Assembly (NCBI GenBank): GCA_030765055.1
Contig: CM060950.1
Span: forward strand, 463,774,689-463,838,688
DNA: 64,000 nt
Direction of reading: 5' to 3'
DNA from: Mantis religiosa
Lineage: Eukaryota; Arthropoda; Insecta; Mantodea; Mantidae
This document shows, in pieces, positions 32,760-44,571 of this stretch. The translations under genes and the position numbers were made by a program. The notes under the pieces are model-generated. The model saw only the letters and a list, made by a program, of their open reading frames with translations. It made no database searches and had not been told where the DNA came from. How positions within the stretch are numbered: the first letter of the stretch is position 1; the number at the start of each line of letters is the position of its first letter.

Positions 32760-34212
32760 TTGTTGGACTCCGTGGTGGGTGGGGAGTACTGGGGGATGAA
32801 ATTTAGACCAACTATTATGGTTAACCTACACCCCCCAAAAAACAATAAACGTGGAAAGGATTTGTTGAAAACAGTGTTAAACAAGTAGTTGAGTGTGGTC
32901 CTCGCTACTTAGTTATTAAACGAACGGAGGAAGGTAGAACGTTTTCTACGGTTAATCCGTTTATTATACAGAAAGGTCTTGACAAAATAGATGGTGCTGT
33001 TAAATCATGTACAAAATCTAGAAATGGCACGCTGCTGGTGGAAGCAACTACAGCATCCCAGGCAGCAAAGATACTGAAAGCCAACATGCTGGGCAGTTAT
33101 CCAGTAAAAGTGAAGATGCATAGGACGCTGAATTCCTCGCGCGGTGTTGTAAACACTAGCGCGTTGGATGGAATGTCCAACGAGGATATTCAGGAGAACC
33201 TCCAGGAACAAGGCGTAACTGCAGTCTATCGTGTCCAAAAGAGAGAACGAGGGGATATGGTTCCCACTCGTACCCTGTTCCTGACCTTTAATCGGGTAGA
33301 TCTCCCTCAAAGGATCAGGGCAGGATATGAAGCTACCAATGTCAGCGGTCCGGTCACACTAGTGCATTCTGTAAAGGCGCACCTACATGTGACAGCTGCG
33401 GAGCCGGCAAGCATGAAAATGCATGTACATCACCTCCAGCATGCGTAAATTGTAGCGGTGAACAGCCATGAAGTTCACGAGAATGTCCCCGTTAAATTGA
33501 AGAGCGAGCTATTCAGGAGATCCGGGTTAAGGAAAAGGTTTCCTTTTCGGAAACCCGGAAACTTCTATGTATCCTCAAGCACTCTTCAACCACCTCCCGT
33601 ACCTATAGCTCTGTGGCGGCTACTCCGTCACCGAAACGGGAGGCTGGTACCCAAACATCTGATATAAACGGGGCAACAATATCCGAGAAAGTTCTAGTGC
33701 CTAGATCGCAACCAAGAGCATCAGTGACACCATCTAAAGCTCCAAGAACACTTAAGACTACTGAAAATAACAAGTCAGTGAAGTCGCGTGATAAAGCATC
33801 CACGTCTAAAAACAGAACGAAATTGCCCATTGTGTACCAAGCACCAGAGATCAAGTTCAAGACTCAGTATGATAGAACTGCCTTCCTGAAAGAAAGCACA
33901 AAGTCTGCTCCAGAGAAGTCCAAGAAACGTAGCCCTAGAGCGTCTCCGAGATCATCGTCGCAGTCATCTTCTGGGGAGGACTCCGACCGGCGACCGTCAT
34001 CTACGTCGGTCGGAATTTCCAATCGCTTCGAGCCCCTCGAATCGAAAGTTGTAGAAGGAAAGCCGTCCTCATCCGTAGAGGATATGGAGCAGGAAACATC
34101 TGACCACCCTGCTGCATCTGCAGCAAAGAAGAGGCAGGATAAACCTGCCAAAACTAGCCCTACACCAAAGAAAAAGTGCAAATTGAGTCGGCCGCCCACG
34201 AAGTCGTCTTAA
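32760..34212 (+). pseudogene. LINE copy A ORF1 (Gag-like, zinc-knuckle protein), broken
   Basis: The start codon inferred from the sister copy at 38226 is TTG here. A 1-base deletion near 32870 and a 40-base deletion near 33332 (relative to copy B) break the frame. The readable part has DGMSNEDIQENLQEQGVTAV (33038-33330) and zinc-knuckle remnants CDSCGAGKHENAC and CVNCSGEQP. An in-frame TGA at 33469 precedes ECPRYIEERAIQEI. The last 199 codons (33613-34212) are open and give a Ser/Lys/Pro-rich basic C-terminus. ORF1 proteins of this type bind element RNA. The same TGA is present in copy B. Confidence 0.8.
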
Positions 34213-34249
34213 TGTAGACTACCCTTACATCTTATGTCCCATAGTTCCA

Positions 34250-37200
34250 ATGGCTATCATAGAATGGAACATACGAGGCTTAAGAGCGCATCGAACAAAA
34301 CTGGAACTTTTGCTCAGTAAGCATCACCCCTTGTTGGTATGCTTACAAGAGACTAAGCTACGACCACAAGACAACTTTGAAATCAGACGCTACACACCAC
34401 TGAGGTGTGATGTTGAAACAGAGGAGGGCATTCCCGCTCACGGGGGTACTATGATGCTCCTCAGGGAAGACATATTTGTAGATCCGTTACAGCTACACTC
34501 TGATATACAATCTGTAGCTGTAGGAATTAAGCTGCCATCAATCGAATTTTGCATTTGCAATGTATATGTACCGCCATCAGATGACCTCTCGCTAATTGAC
34601 CTTGAAGATCTGTTTTCCCAACTCTCAACACCATTTCTAATAGTGGGAGACTTTAATGCCCATCACCCACTTTGGGACTCAAATCGGGCATGTTCGAGAG
34701 GCAACCTCATTGCAAAATTCCTGGAGAGCAATAACTTGGTTCTCCTGAACACCGGAGAGCCCACATTCCTCTCAGACGCGTTTAACACCTATTCGCACAT
34801 TGATTTGGCAGTGTGTTCATCCCAGCTAGCTGTTTCATTACAGTGATATGTCATCTCTGATTTATATTCCAGCGGCCACTTTCCATGTCTTCTTAGTCTC
34901 TTAGCACAACATGTGTCTCCCTCACGTATCCCTAGATGGAGCTTTGATCGTGCCAACTGGAACCTTTACACCCCGTTGGCTGTCTTTGAATACAACGAGC
35001 ACGATTCTGTGAATGATTTAGTTGATCATCTCACAGAGAAATTTCTTTCCGCTGCAGAACAGTCTATTCCAGGTTCGGCTGCCCAACCCGGTCGATTTTC
35101 TGTCCCATGGTGGACCAACGACTGCCGGAATGCTATTCGTGCTCGTAGACGTGCTTTAAGGGTATTCCTACGACACCCCACCCTAAGTAATCTAATTTAG
35201 TACAAGAAAGCGCGTGCAAAATCTAGGCAAATAATTAAGGATAGCAAAAAGACCTCATGGAACAAATTTGTATCATCTTTTAACAGATGTGCACCCTCAT
35301 CTGTTATATGGGATAAATTAAGGCGCGTGGCCGGAAAATCAACCCACCTGCCAATCGCTGGTCTGAAAACAACTGCAGGAGTTGTTGTTGATCCGTTTGT
35401 TGTGGCTAACACCTTCGGCTGTGCTTTCGCTCAGGTGTCTAGCTCATGCAATTATGCTCCTGAGTTTATCTCAATTAAGACTCAGGTAGAATCTCAAGGT
35501 TTCGTGTTTAGTTCCAGAAACCTTGAAGACTATAACCGCCTCTTCATCTTGGCAGAGTTAGAACACGCTCTTTCGTCATCGCGACTGACAGCACCAGGAC
35601 CGGACGGAATCCACGTTCAAATGTTACAACATCTCTCACCTGAAGGTAAGGCATTCCTGCTCGAGGTCTATATCCGTGTTTGGGTTGATACCACGTTTCC
35701 TGAAAGGTGGCGAGAAGCTACCATTATACCTATCTTGAAAGCTGGCAAGGACCGTCACCTCCCTTCTAGCTACCGCCCTATTTCCCTCACCAGTTGCGTA
35801 GGCAAGGTGATAGAACGCATGACAAATGGGCGGTTGGTATGGTGGCTGGAAACGCACAACCTACTGAATAACATCCAGTGCGGTTATCGACGACGTCGTT
35901 CAACAGTGGATCATCTTGTGTCCATGTCGACACAGATTATGAACGGATTTCTTTAGAACTGTCAAAAAGTCGGAATATTTTTTGACCTCGAAAAGGCTTA
36001 TGATGCGTGTTGGCGGGCAGGGATGCTACGTACTCTGCACGCCTGGAATATACGTGGACGCCTACCACTCTTCCTTCAGGAGTTTTTGAAGTACCGCGTA
36101 TTCCGAGTAAGAGTTGGCTCGGTTTTTTCGAACCTTTTTGTTCAAGAGAACGGAGTACCACTGGGATCGGTACTAAGTGTTACGTTGTTTTCTATTGCGA
36201 TTAATTCTATCTCGAGATGTGTACCTCCAGGTGTCTCGTCATGCCTATTTGTAGACGACTTTGCCGTCTACTGTACATCTCAGCGCACTCCGTTTTTAGA
36301 GCGCCGTCTTCAGTCCACCTTGGACAACCTTAAGAGTTGGAGTTTAGAAAACGGCTTCCGATTTTTCGCTGAGAAAACCATCTGTGTTAACTTCTGGCGT
36401 CAGCAGAGCCGACTACCTCCAAGGCTCCGGCTAGGCGCTGATCTACTACCTTTTGCAGATGAGACCAAGTTCCTTGTATTCATATTTGATAGAAAACTTA
36501 GTTGGTCGTCGCATATAGCACAACTGAAAGCACGATGTGACCGATCTTTAAATATCTTGCGGCTACTAAGTGGAAAATCGTGGGGAGCGGATCGTGCAGT
36601 GCTATTGCGACTTTATCGGGCACTCATCCGTTCCAAATTAGATTATGGTAGTATCGTTTATGGCTCAGCACGACCATCTGTGCTGAAGAGATTAGACACA
36701 GTCCATAATTGTGGCATACGTATAGCAGTTGGGGCATTTCCAACGAGCCGAGTTATAAACCTGTTTGCTGAGTCTGCAGAACCTCCTCTGCAGTACAGGC
36801 GCAACATGTTATTAGCCAATTATGGATGTGGACTTAATTGCATACCCACGCATCCATCGTTTACGCCGTTGTTTAATACCTTCATGGACGTGCGTTACAG
36901 GAACACTACTATTAAACCAAAGCCACCTGGTTTTCGTTTCCGGGAGCTCCTTAGACATCCTGATACTGACATGCCCAAGATGTATCCTAGGGGGGAGAGG
37001 ACATACCCTCCTTGGTTGTGCAGAGCGTCCCCGGTTGATCTGGGCATGACTAAATATGATAAATCTACCATGTCTATGTCTAGTATCCGCACAAGTTTTT
37101 TAGAATTTTTATCGCGATATGAGGACCATTTTGTAATTTATACTGATGGCTCCAAGAACTCAAATGGTGTTGGTTGTGCCTACGTGTGTGGAACCGAACC

Positions 37201-37827
37201 GTATACATTCGGATTCCACACTAGCACTTCCATTTTTACTGCAGAGCTTTATGCAATATACCGGGCCATTTTACACGTACGTCGACGAATGTTGGAGGAC
37301 TGCTTAATCCTGAGTGATTCCCTCAGTGCACTTCAAAGCCTACGGCAGCTGTACAACTACCGCCCTATTGTGCAGCGTATACAGGATGCCCTCCAGGTTT
37401 TACATGCTTTTGGCGTTAACGTGGTGTGTGCATGGATCCCTGGTCACGTAGGTTTGCGGGGGAATGAAATGGCGGATTCAGCAGCCACGACAGCTATCAT
37501 GAAGCCCAGGGTTCGAATACCATCTGTGACATCGGAAGACTTCAGGGCCGTATTGCGGAGAGCTGTGCAAACCTGCTGGCAAGAAGAGTGGTCCGCTGTC
37601 CGCAATAATAAACTTAGATCTGTCAAAGAACTTCCGATTCCCTGGGTTACCTCCTGTCGGTCGTCTCGTCGCGAGGAGGTGAGTTTGGCTCGGTTACGAA
37701 TTGGGCACTGTTTTTTTACTCATAGTTTTCTTTTTAAAAAGAAGCCTTCTCCACTGTGTCCGTTTTGCAATGAAGCGTTGTCTGAACGACACGTGCTGCT
37801 AGAGTGTTTTCACCTAGCAGACCTTAG
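34250..37827 (+). pseudogene. LINE copy A ORF2: endonuclease, RT, RNase H; three stop codons
   Basis: One frame is kept over 3.6 kb, interrupted only by TGA at 34844, TAG at 35198 and TAG at 35954. Copy B has Trp, Glu and Lys at those positions. The APE endonuclease has EWNIRGLRAHRTKLE, LQETKLRPQ and IVGDFNAHHPLWDSN. The RT has APGPDGIHVQML, SYRPISLTSCVGK, IFFDLEKAYDACW, NGVPLGSVLSVTL (the usual PQG is PLG here) and the catalytic box LFVDDFAVYC. RNase H has YTDGSKNSNGVG, FTAELYAIYRA, LSDSLSALQ and WIPGHVGLRGNEMADSAA, so all four acidic positions are present. The C-terminal CPFCNEALSERHVL-EC cluster follows. FVDD plus a C-terminal RNase H points to the I superfamily. Confidence 0.85.
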
Positions 37828-38401
37828 CCCCCGAGGGGTCTACTTCGGTAGGTACGGGTTTGGCGAACCCGGGGTCCCGAGCCAACAGTCTCCCTCGAGT
37901 GGTCTCCTCTTCGTGGTTGAGGGAGACGGTCAACAGGCCCACCCACGTGTAGGCCGTGCGTGGGGACCCGTGTCGGTGGAAAGGTTTGTCCTGGTGGTTT
38001 AGGGATGCGTATCTGAGCTCGTAACAGTGTTTTTTCTGAATTCGGGGAGGGTGCGCATTTCTAATACACTACTTTGGCTTCTGCTTCGCCTAAACGGGAG
38101 TTTAGGGACTAACCCACCCCTAATCAATCGGCCAGGACTAGGTATTGTACCGACCTCCAGGGTGAGTTGGACGGCGAGCTCGCTGTATCCCCTGTGTAGC
38201 CCTGTCATCCCAGTGGGATGACCCCATGTTGGACTCCGTGGTGGGTGGGGAGAACTGGGGGATAAAATTTAGACCAACTATTATGGTTAACCTACACCTC
38301 CCAAAAAACAATAAACGTGGAAAGGACTTGTTTGAAAGCAGTGTTAAACAAGTAGTTGAGTGTGGTCCTCACTACTTAGTTATTAAACGAACAGAGGAAG
38401 G
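37828..38401 (+). mobile_element. I-type LINE copy C, 5' UTR and ORF1 start only
   Basis: This is nearly identical to 32363-32935. It starts at CCCGAGGGGTCTACTTCGG immediately after the coding sequence of copy A. The ORF1 start is intact here, ATG at 38226 (MLDSVVGGENWG, then KFRPTIMVNLHLPKNNKRGK), giving the best view of the family's N-terminus. At about 38401 it switches to an inverted 3' end of the same family. Confidence 0.85.
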
Positions 38402-38752
38402 AGTGAGTGATGATGAGTATAAGGGCGCTCAACTACAGAGGTCATCAGCGCCCTTTTTAAAAGAAACTGGTCATGGCAAAAGCCAGATATAAATTATTCT
38501 AAAACAGTATAATAATGTTAAAAAAGACAAAAAATACATACGCCTTGAAAAAAAATAATAAAAATGTCATCCAAAAACCATAAATTCTTATTTGCTAAAT
38601 ACTAAAATCTAATCTCGAAAAGAATCTAAAAACCCTCTCCACTACTGCGTGATCGTCCGCTAGCATTTCTGCAAAGCTGACCGGCAGCTGCAGAGACGTC
38701 CTAAGGTCTGCTAGGTGAAAACACCCTAGCAGCACGTGTCGTACAGACAACT
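38402..38752 (-). mobile_element. I-type LINE 3' end, inverted
   Basis: On the minus strand this reads the C-terminal coding end, LADLRTSLQLPVSFAEML, the 3' UTR and the terminal GCGCTGATGACCTCTGTAG, TTGAGCGCCC, with an ATCATCACTCACTC tail at 38401. It supplies the 3' part missing from copies A and C, but inverted. A head in one direction joined to a tail in the other is typical of aberrant (twin-priming-like) target-primed insertion or of later rearrangement. Confidence 0.85.
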
Positions 38753-38771
38753 TATACCAACATTTATGGTT

Positions 38772-40199
38772 AACCTACACCCCCCGAAAAACAATAAACG
38801 TGGAAAGGATTTGTTTGAAAACAGTGTTCAACAAGTAGTTGAGTGTGGTCCTCGCTACTAAGTTATTAAACGAACGGAGGAAGGTAGAACGTTTTCTACG
38901 GTTAATCCGTTTATTATACAGAAAGGTCTTGACAAAATAGCTGGTGCTGTTAAATCATGTACAAAATCTAGAAATGGCACGCTGCTGGTGGAAGCAACTA
39001 CAGCATCCCAGGCAGCAAAGGTACTGAAAGCCAACATGCTGGGCAGTTATCCAGTCAAAGTGGAGATGCATAGGACCCTGAATACCTCGCGCGGTGTTGT
39101 AAACACTAGCGCGTTGGATGGAATGTCCAACGAGGATATTCAGGAGATCCTCCCGGAACAAGGCGTAACTGCAGTCTATCGGGTCCAAAGGAGAGAACGA
39201 GGGGATATGGTTCCCACTCGTACCCTGTTCCTGACCTTTGATCGGGTAGATCTCCCTCAAAGGATCAGGGCAGGATATGAAGTGATTGAGGTTAGACCAT
39301 ACATACCTAACCCTCTGAGATGCTACCAATGTCAGCGGTTCGGTCACACTAGTGCATTCTGTAAAGGCGCACCTATATGTGTCAGCTGCGGAGCCGGCAT
39401 GCATGAAAATGCTTGTACATCACCTACAGCATGCGTAAATTGTAGCGGTGAACAGCCATGAAGTTCACGAGAATGTCCCCGTTATATTGAAGAGCGAGCT
39501 ATTCAGGAGATCCGGGTTAAGGAAAAGGTTTCCTTTTCGGAAGCCCGGAAACTTCTATGTATCCTCAAGCCCTCTTCAACCACGTCCCGTACCTATAGCT
39601 CTGTGGCGGCTACTCCGTCACCGAAACGGGAGGCTGGTACCCAAACATCTGATATAAACGGGGCAACAATATCCGAGAAAGTTCTAGTGCCTAGATCGCA
39701 ACCAAGGGCGTCCATAACACTATCTAAAACTCCGAGAACACAGACTACTGAAAATAACAAGTTAGTGAAGTCGCCTGACAAAGCATCCACGTCTAACAAC
39801 AGGACGAAATTGCCCATTGTGTACCAAGCACCAGAGATCAAGTTCAAGACTCAGTATGATAGAGCTGTCTTCCTGAAAGAAAGCACAAAGTCTGCTCCAG
39901 AAAAGTCCAAGAAACGTAGCCCTAGAGCGTCTCCGAGATCATCGTCGGCGTCATCTTCTGGGGGGGACTCCGACCGGCGACCGTCATCTACGTCGGTCGG
40001 AATTTCCAATCGCTTCGAGCCCCTCGAATCGAAAGTTGTAGAAGGAAAACCGTCCTCTTCCATAGAGGATATGGAGCAGGAAACTTCTGACCACCCTGCT
40101 GCATCTGCAGCAAAGAAGAGGCAGGATAAACCTGTTGAAACTAGCCCTACAACAAAGAAAAAGGCCAAATTGATTCGGCCGCCCGTGAAGTCGTCTTAA
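38772..40199 (+). pseudogene. LINE copy B ORF1 (zinc-knuckle Gag-like protein), two stop codons
   Basis: The single frame has a TAA at 38859 (Leu in copy A) and the TGA at 39459 shared with copy A. Between them, 38988-39461 is open. It encodes TLFLTFDRVDLPQRIRAGYE, a typical Gag-like fold segment, then CYQCQRFGHTSAFC, CVSCGAGMHENAC and CVNCSGEQP, three CCHC-type knuckles of which the last is cut by the TGA before its final Cys (ECPRY follows). 39603-40199 is the basic, Ser-rich C-terminus (KSKKRSPRASPRSSS). ORF2 starts 37 bases downstream at 40237. Confidence 0.85.
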
Positions 40200-40236
40200 T
40201 GTAGACTACCTTTACATCTTATATCCCATAGTTCCA

Positions 40237-43200
40237 ATGGCCATCCTACAATGGAACGTTCGAGGCTTAAGAGCGCATCGACCAGAACTGGAACTTTTGC
40301 TCAGTAAGCATCACCCCTTGTTGGTACGCTTACAAGAGACTAAGCTACGACCACAAGACAACTTTAAAATCAGACGCTACACACCACTAAGGTGTGATGT
40401 TGAACAGAAGAGGGCATTCCTGCTCACGGGTGTACTATGATGCTCCTCAAGGATAACATATTTGTAGATCCCTTACAGCTACACTCTGACATACAATCTG
40501 TAGCTGTAAGGATTAAGCTACTATCAATCGAATTTTGCATTTGCAATGTATATGCACCGCCATCAGATGACCTCTGGCTAATTGACCTTGAAGATCTGGT
40601 TTCCCAACTCTCAACACCATTTCTAATAGTGGGAGACTTTAATGCCCATCACCCACTTTGGGACTCAAATCGGGCATGTTCGAGGGGCAACCTCATTGCA
40701 AAATTCCTGGAGAGCAATAACTTGGTTCTCCTGAACACCGGAGAGCCCACATTCCTCTCAGACGCGTTTAACACCTATTCACACATCGATTTGGCAGTGT
40801 GTTCATCCCAGTTAGCTGTTTCATTACAGTGGAATGTCATCTCTGATTTACATTCCAGCGACCACTTTCCATGTCTTCTTAGTCTCTTAGCACAAGATGT
40901 GTCTCCCTCACGTATCCCTAGATGGCGCTTTGATCGTGCCAACTGGAATCTTTACACCCAGTTGGCTGTCTTTGAATACAACGAGCACGATTCTGTGAAT
41001 GATTTAGTTGATCATCTCACAGAGAAAATTCTTTCTGGTGCAGAACAGTCTATTCCACGTTCGGCTACTCAACCCGGTCGATTTCCTGTCCCATGGTGGA
41101 CCAACGACTGCCGGAATGCTATTCGTGCTCGTAGACGTGCTCTAAGGGTATTCCAACGACACCCTACGCTAAGTAATCTAATTGAGTACAAGAAAGCGCG
41201 TGCAAAATCTAGGCAAATAATTAAGGATAGCAAAAAGACCTCATGGAACAAATTTGTATCATCTTTTAACAGATGTACACCCTCATCTGTTGTATGGGAT
41301 AAATTAAGGCGCGTGGCCGGAAAATCAACCCACCTGCCAATCGCTGGTCTGAAAACAACTGCAGGAGTTGTTGTTGATCCGTTTGTTGTGGCTAACACCT
41401 TCGGCTGTGCTTTCGCTCAGGTGTCTAGCTCATGCAATTATGCTCTTGAGTTTATATCAATTAAGACTCAGGTAGAATCTCAAGGTTTCGTGTTTAGTTC
41501 CAGAAACCTTGAAGACTATAACCGCCTCTTCATCTTGGCAGAGTTAGAACACGCTCTTTCGTCATCGCGACTGACAGCACCAGGACCGGACGGAATCCAC
41601 GTTCAAATGTTACAACATCTCTCACCTGAAGGTAAGGCATTCCTGCTCGAGGTCTATAACCGTGTTTGGGTTGATGCCACGTTTCCTGAAAAGTGGCGAG
41701 AAGCTACCATTATACCTATCTTGAAAGCTGGCAAGGACCGTCACCTCCCTTCTAGCTACCGTCCTATTTCCCTCACCAGTTGCGTATGCAAGGTGATGGA
41801 ACGCATGATAAATGGGCGGTTGGTATGGTGGCTGGAAACGCACAACCTACTGAATAACAACCAGTGCGGTTATCGACGACGTCGTTCAACAGTGGATCAT
41901 CTTGTGTCCATGTCGACACAGATTATGAACGGATTTCTTAAGAACTGTCAAAAAGTCGGAATATTTTTTGACCTCGAAAAGGCTTATGATACGTGTTGGC
42001 GGGCAGGGTTGCTACGTACTCTGCACACCTGGAATATACGTGGAGGCGTACCACTCTTCTTTCAGGAATTTTTGAAAGACTGCGTATTCCGGGTAAGGGT
42101 TGGCCCGGTTTTTTCGAACCTTTTTGTTCAAGAGAACGGTGCACCTCAGGGATCGGTACTAAGTGTTACACTGTTTGCTATTGCGATTAATTCTATCTCG
42201 AGATGTGTACCTCCAGGTGTCTCGTCATGCCTATTTGTAGACGACTTTGCCGTCTACTGTACATCTCAGTGCACTCCGTTTTTAGAGCGCCGTCTTCAGA
42301 CCACCTTGGACAACCCTAAGGGTTGGAGTCTTAAAAACGGCTTCCGTTTCTCCCGTGAGAAAACCATCTGTGTTAACTTTTGGCGTCAGCAGAGTCGACT
42401 ACCTCCAAGGCTCCGGCTAGGCGCTGATCTACTACCTTTTGCAGATGAGGCGAGGTTCCTTGGATTGATATTTGATAGAAAACTTATTTGGTCGTCGCAT
42501 ATAGCACAACTGAAAGCACGATGTGACCGATCTTTAAATATCTTGCGGGTACTAAGTGGAAAATCGTGGGAAGCGGATGGTACACTGTTATTGCGACTTT
42601 ATCGGGCACTCATCCGTTCCAAATTAGATTATGGTAGTATCGTTTATGGCTCAGCACGACCATCTGTGCTGAAGAGATTAGACACAGTCCACAATTGTGG
42701 CATACGTATATCAGTTGGGGCATTTCCAACGAGCCGAGTTATAAGCCTGCATGCTGAGTCTGCAGAACCTCCTCTGCAGTATAGGCGCAACATGTTATTA
42801 GACAATTATGGCTGTGGACTTATTTGCATGCCCACACATCCATCGTTTACGCCGTTCCTTAATACCTTCATGGACGTGCGTTACAGGAACACTACTATTA
42901 AACCAAGGCCACCTGGTTTTCGTTTCCGGGAGCTCCTTAGACATCTTGATACTGACATGCCCAAGATGTATCCTAGGAGGGAGAGGACATACCCTCCTTG
43001 GTTGAGCAGAGCGTCCCCGGTTGATCTGGGCATGACTAAATATGATAAATCTACCATATCTATGTCTAATATCCGCACATGTTTTTTAGAATTTTTATCG
43101 CGATATGAGGACCATTTTGTAATTTATACTGATGGCTCCAAGAAATCAAATGGTGTTGGTTGTGCTTACGTGTGTGGAACCGAACCGTATACATTCGGAT

Positions 43201-43437
43201 ACCACACTAGCACTTCCATTTTTACTGCAGAGCTTTATGCAATATACCGGGCCATTTTACACGTACGTCGACGAAAGTTGGGGGACTGCTTAATCCTGGG
43301 TGATTCCCTCAGTGCACTTCAATGCCTACGGCAACTGTACAACTACCACCCTATTGTGCAGCGTATACAGGATGCCCTCCATGTTTTACACGCTTCTGGC
43401 GTTAACGTGGTGTGTGCTTGGATCCCTGGTCACGTGT
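40237..43437 (+). pseudogene. LINE copy B ORF2: endonuclease, RT, RNase H (one frameshift, truncated)
   Basis: Starts MAILQWNVRGLRAHRPELEL. A one-base deletion at about 40402 shifts the frame; from 40437 it is open for 1001 codons. Residue numbers below refer to that frame. The endonuclease has LQETKLRPQ before the shift, IVGDFNAHHPLWDSN and SSDHFPCL. RT runs from about 375 to 640, with APGPDGIHV, FFDLEKAYDTCW, GAPQGSVLSVTLF and LFVDDFAVYC near 600. RNase H starts near 895 with YTDGSKKSNGVG, then FTAELYAIYRA and LGDSLSALQ. It is lost after WIPGHV, so the last catalytic Asp and the C-terminal Cys cluster are missing. This is the closest the window comes to an intact RT. Confidence 0.88.
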
Positions 43438-43479
43438 CGTAAGTACATTCATAGGCCCAATATGTGCAATTGTAAGATC

Positions 43480-44509
43480 TGGAATATCAGCTGTTGTGGC
43501 CGCCACGGACTCTAGTGCCGTGGCTTTCCTGGCCCGTTTGGTGGACTTTGCCTAAGTCTACAGTTTATTGCTGTATGACCTTGTTGGTGGCATACAAAAC
43601 AAACAGGTCGCCCATAAGCTGTTCTACTGTTTGTTTGCCAGCTGATTTTTTGTTTAGCATTAGGGGGTCTTTGGAAAAAATAAGTTCTGTATGATCTGTA
43701 AGAGCCAGATGTAAAGGGATTACCGGGTTGGTACCGCGAGCGTGTCTAGGAGTCATTGGCCCTGACACAGGATAGGACTTACTAGGTTTATTACTGTGTG
43801 AAAATTGAAGTTTTTGTAAGGTTTATACGGCTTGAGTCAAGGTGTCAATAGGATCTGATGCATTGGCATCGTGAATGGCTGAAAGAGGCCTCGGTGTTGG
43901 TCTGTGCATTAAGTCAACTCGTTGTCCAGACAGATATCTAGCTGTTTCTATTCTAAATAGAAAAATGGTTAATTCGTCTATGGTTTGGGGGTTTGCTGGC
44001 AGCACTTATTCCAGCAAGGATGGTTTAAGAGCACGGGTAAGGTGCCTTATCCGTTCACGTTCAGTCATATTCAGGTTTACTTGGTCACAGAGGGCTAGAA
44101 TGTCGTAAAATTATAGCTCTCTGGGCTCGTCCAGATCTTGGATTCTCTGCCGAAGCCGACATTCTAAAACGTTTTCGTGCGCTGCAGGAACGGAAGCATG
44201 TTGTAAAGTGCTCTTTAAGTCGGGCAAAGTGTGGTGTCTACGTCGATGAGCAAAAGTTTTGAACGAGTTAGCTTCTGCTTCACGCAGGTAACAGGGTAAA
44301 TACTGTGCTTTGGCATGGTCATCCCAGCCATTGGCTGCTGCTCTAGTGTCAAAGTTATGTAAATAAGCAAAAATGTTCTGTCCTGCTCTGCCCTTGAAAA
44401 CGCCGGGGTCAATGACCGGACGAGCAAGCGGCATCATTGATAATCTGGAAGGCTTAGTGTTTAAGTCTTCTCGAGTTGAGGGGCCGACCGGAGGTACTGA
44501 AGTGGTCAT
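43480..44509 (-). pseudogene. Gag-like protein of an LTR retrotransposon (probably Ty3/Gypsy type), broken
   Basis: On the minus strand the frame 44509-44111 (132 codons) reads GVFKGRAGQNIFAYLHNFD, RAAANGWDDHAKAQYLPCYL and REAEANSFKTFAHR. That is the pattern of the retrotransposon Gag domain (F-G-A--WL--FD-AA--N-W-D--K---LP-YL). After a stop (REL*) it continues with NMTERERIRHLTRALKPSLLE and 44005-43823 QTIDELTIFLFRIETARYLS, both usual downstream Gag motifs. 43768-43565 holds the end. No zinc knuckle, protease or RT is present; the sequence is cut at about 43440 by the junction with LINE copy B. Confidence 0.65.
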
Positions 44510-44571
44510 GATGGCGTCGTCTAATGACGAAGTAGAGGATGAATTTGAAAGGGTGGGGGAGGTCTGTAATT

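Larger units (their letters stand above)
32363..37827 (+). mobile_element. I-type non-LTR retrotransposon, copy A (near full length, 3'-truncated)
   Basis: The copy starts with the 5' UTR at CCCACAGGGGCCTACTTCGG, which holds a hairpin CGGGTTTGGCGAACCCG. ORF1 follows (about 32760-34212), then ORF2 (34250-37827). The copy ends at GCAGACCTTAG, where another 5' UTR of the same family is fused. GC content and codon use differ clearly from the AT-rich surroundings, marking it as a recent arrival. No target-site duplication can be assigned because the 3' end is lost. Confidence 0.85.
38764..43437 (+). mobile_element. I-type non-LTR retrotransposon, copy B (both ends missing)
   Basis: Begins inside ORF1 at ATGGTTAACCTACACC and ends inside RNase H at ATCCCTGGTCACGTG. 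It is a few per cent different from copy A by eye and much less damaged. The 5' junction is to the inverted 3' end at 38752; the 3' junction is to a Gag-like pseudogene. Confidence 0.85.

Noticed and set aside
33603..34199. Minus-strand frames opposite ORF1 of the LINE
   Set aside because: They mirror the Ser-rich ORF1 C-terminus; similar antisense frames recur at 39593-40168 for the same reason.
36023..38002. 659-codon ORF as a single protein
   Set aside because: It starts inside RT after a stop codon, and its last roughly 58 codons are 5' UTR of another LINE copy read through a junction.
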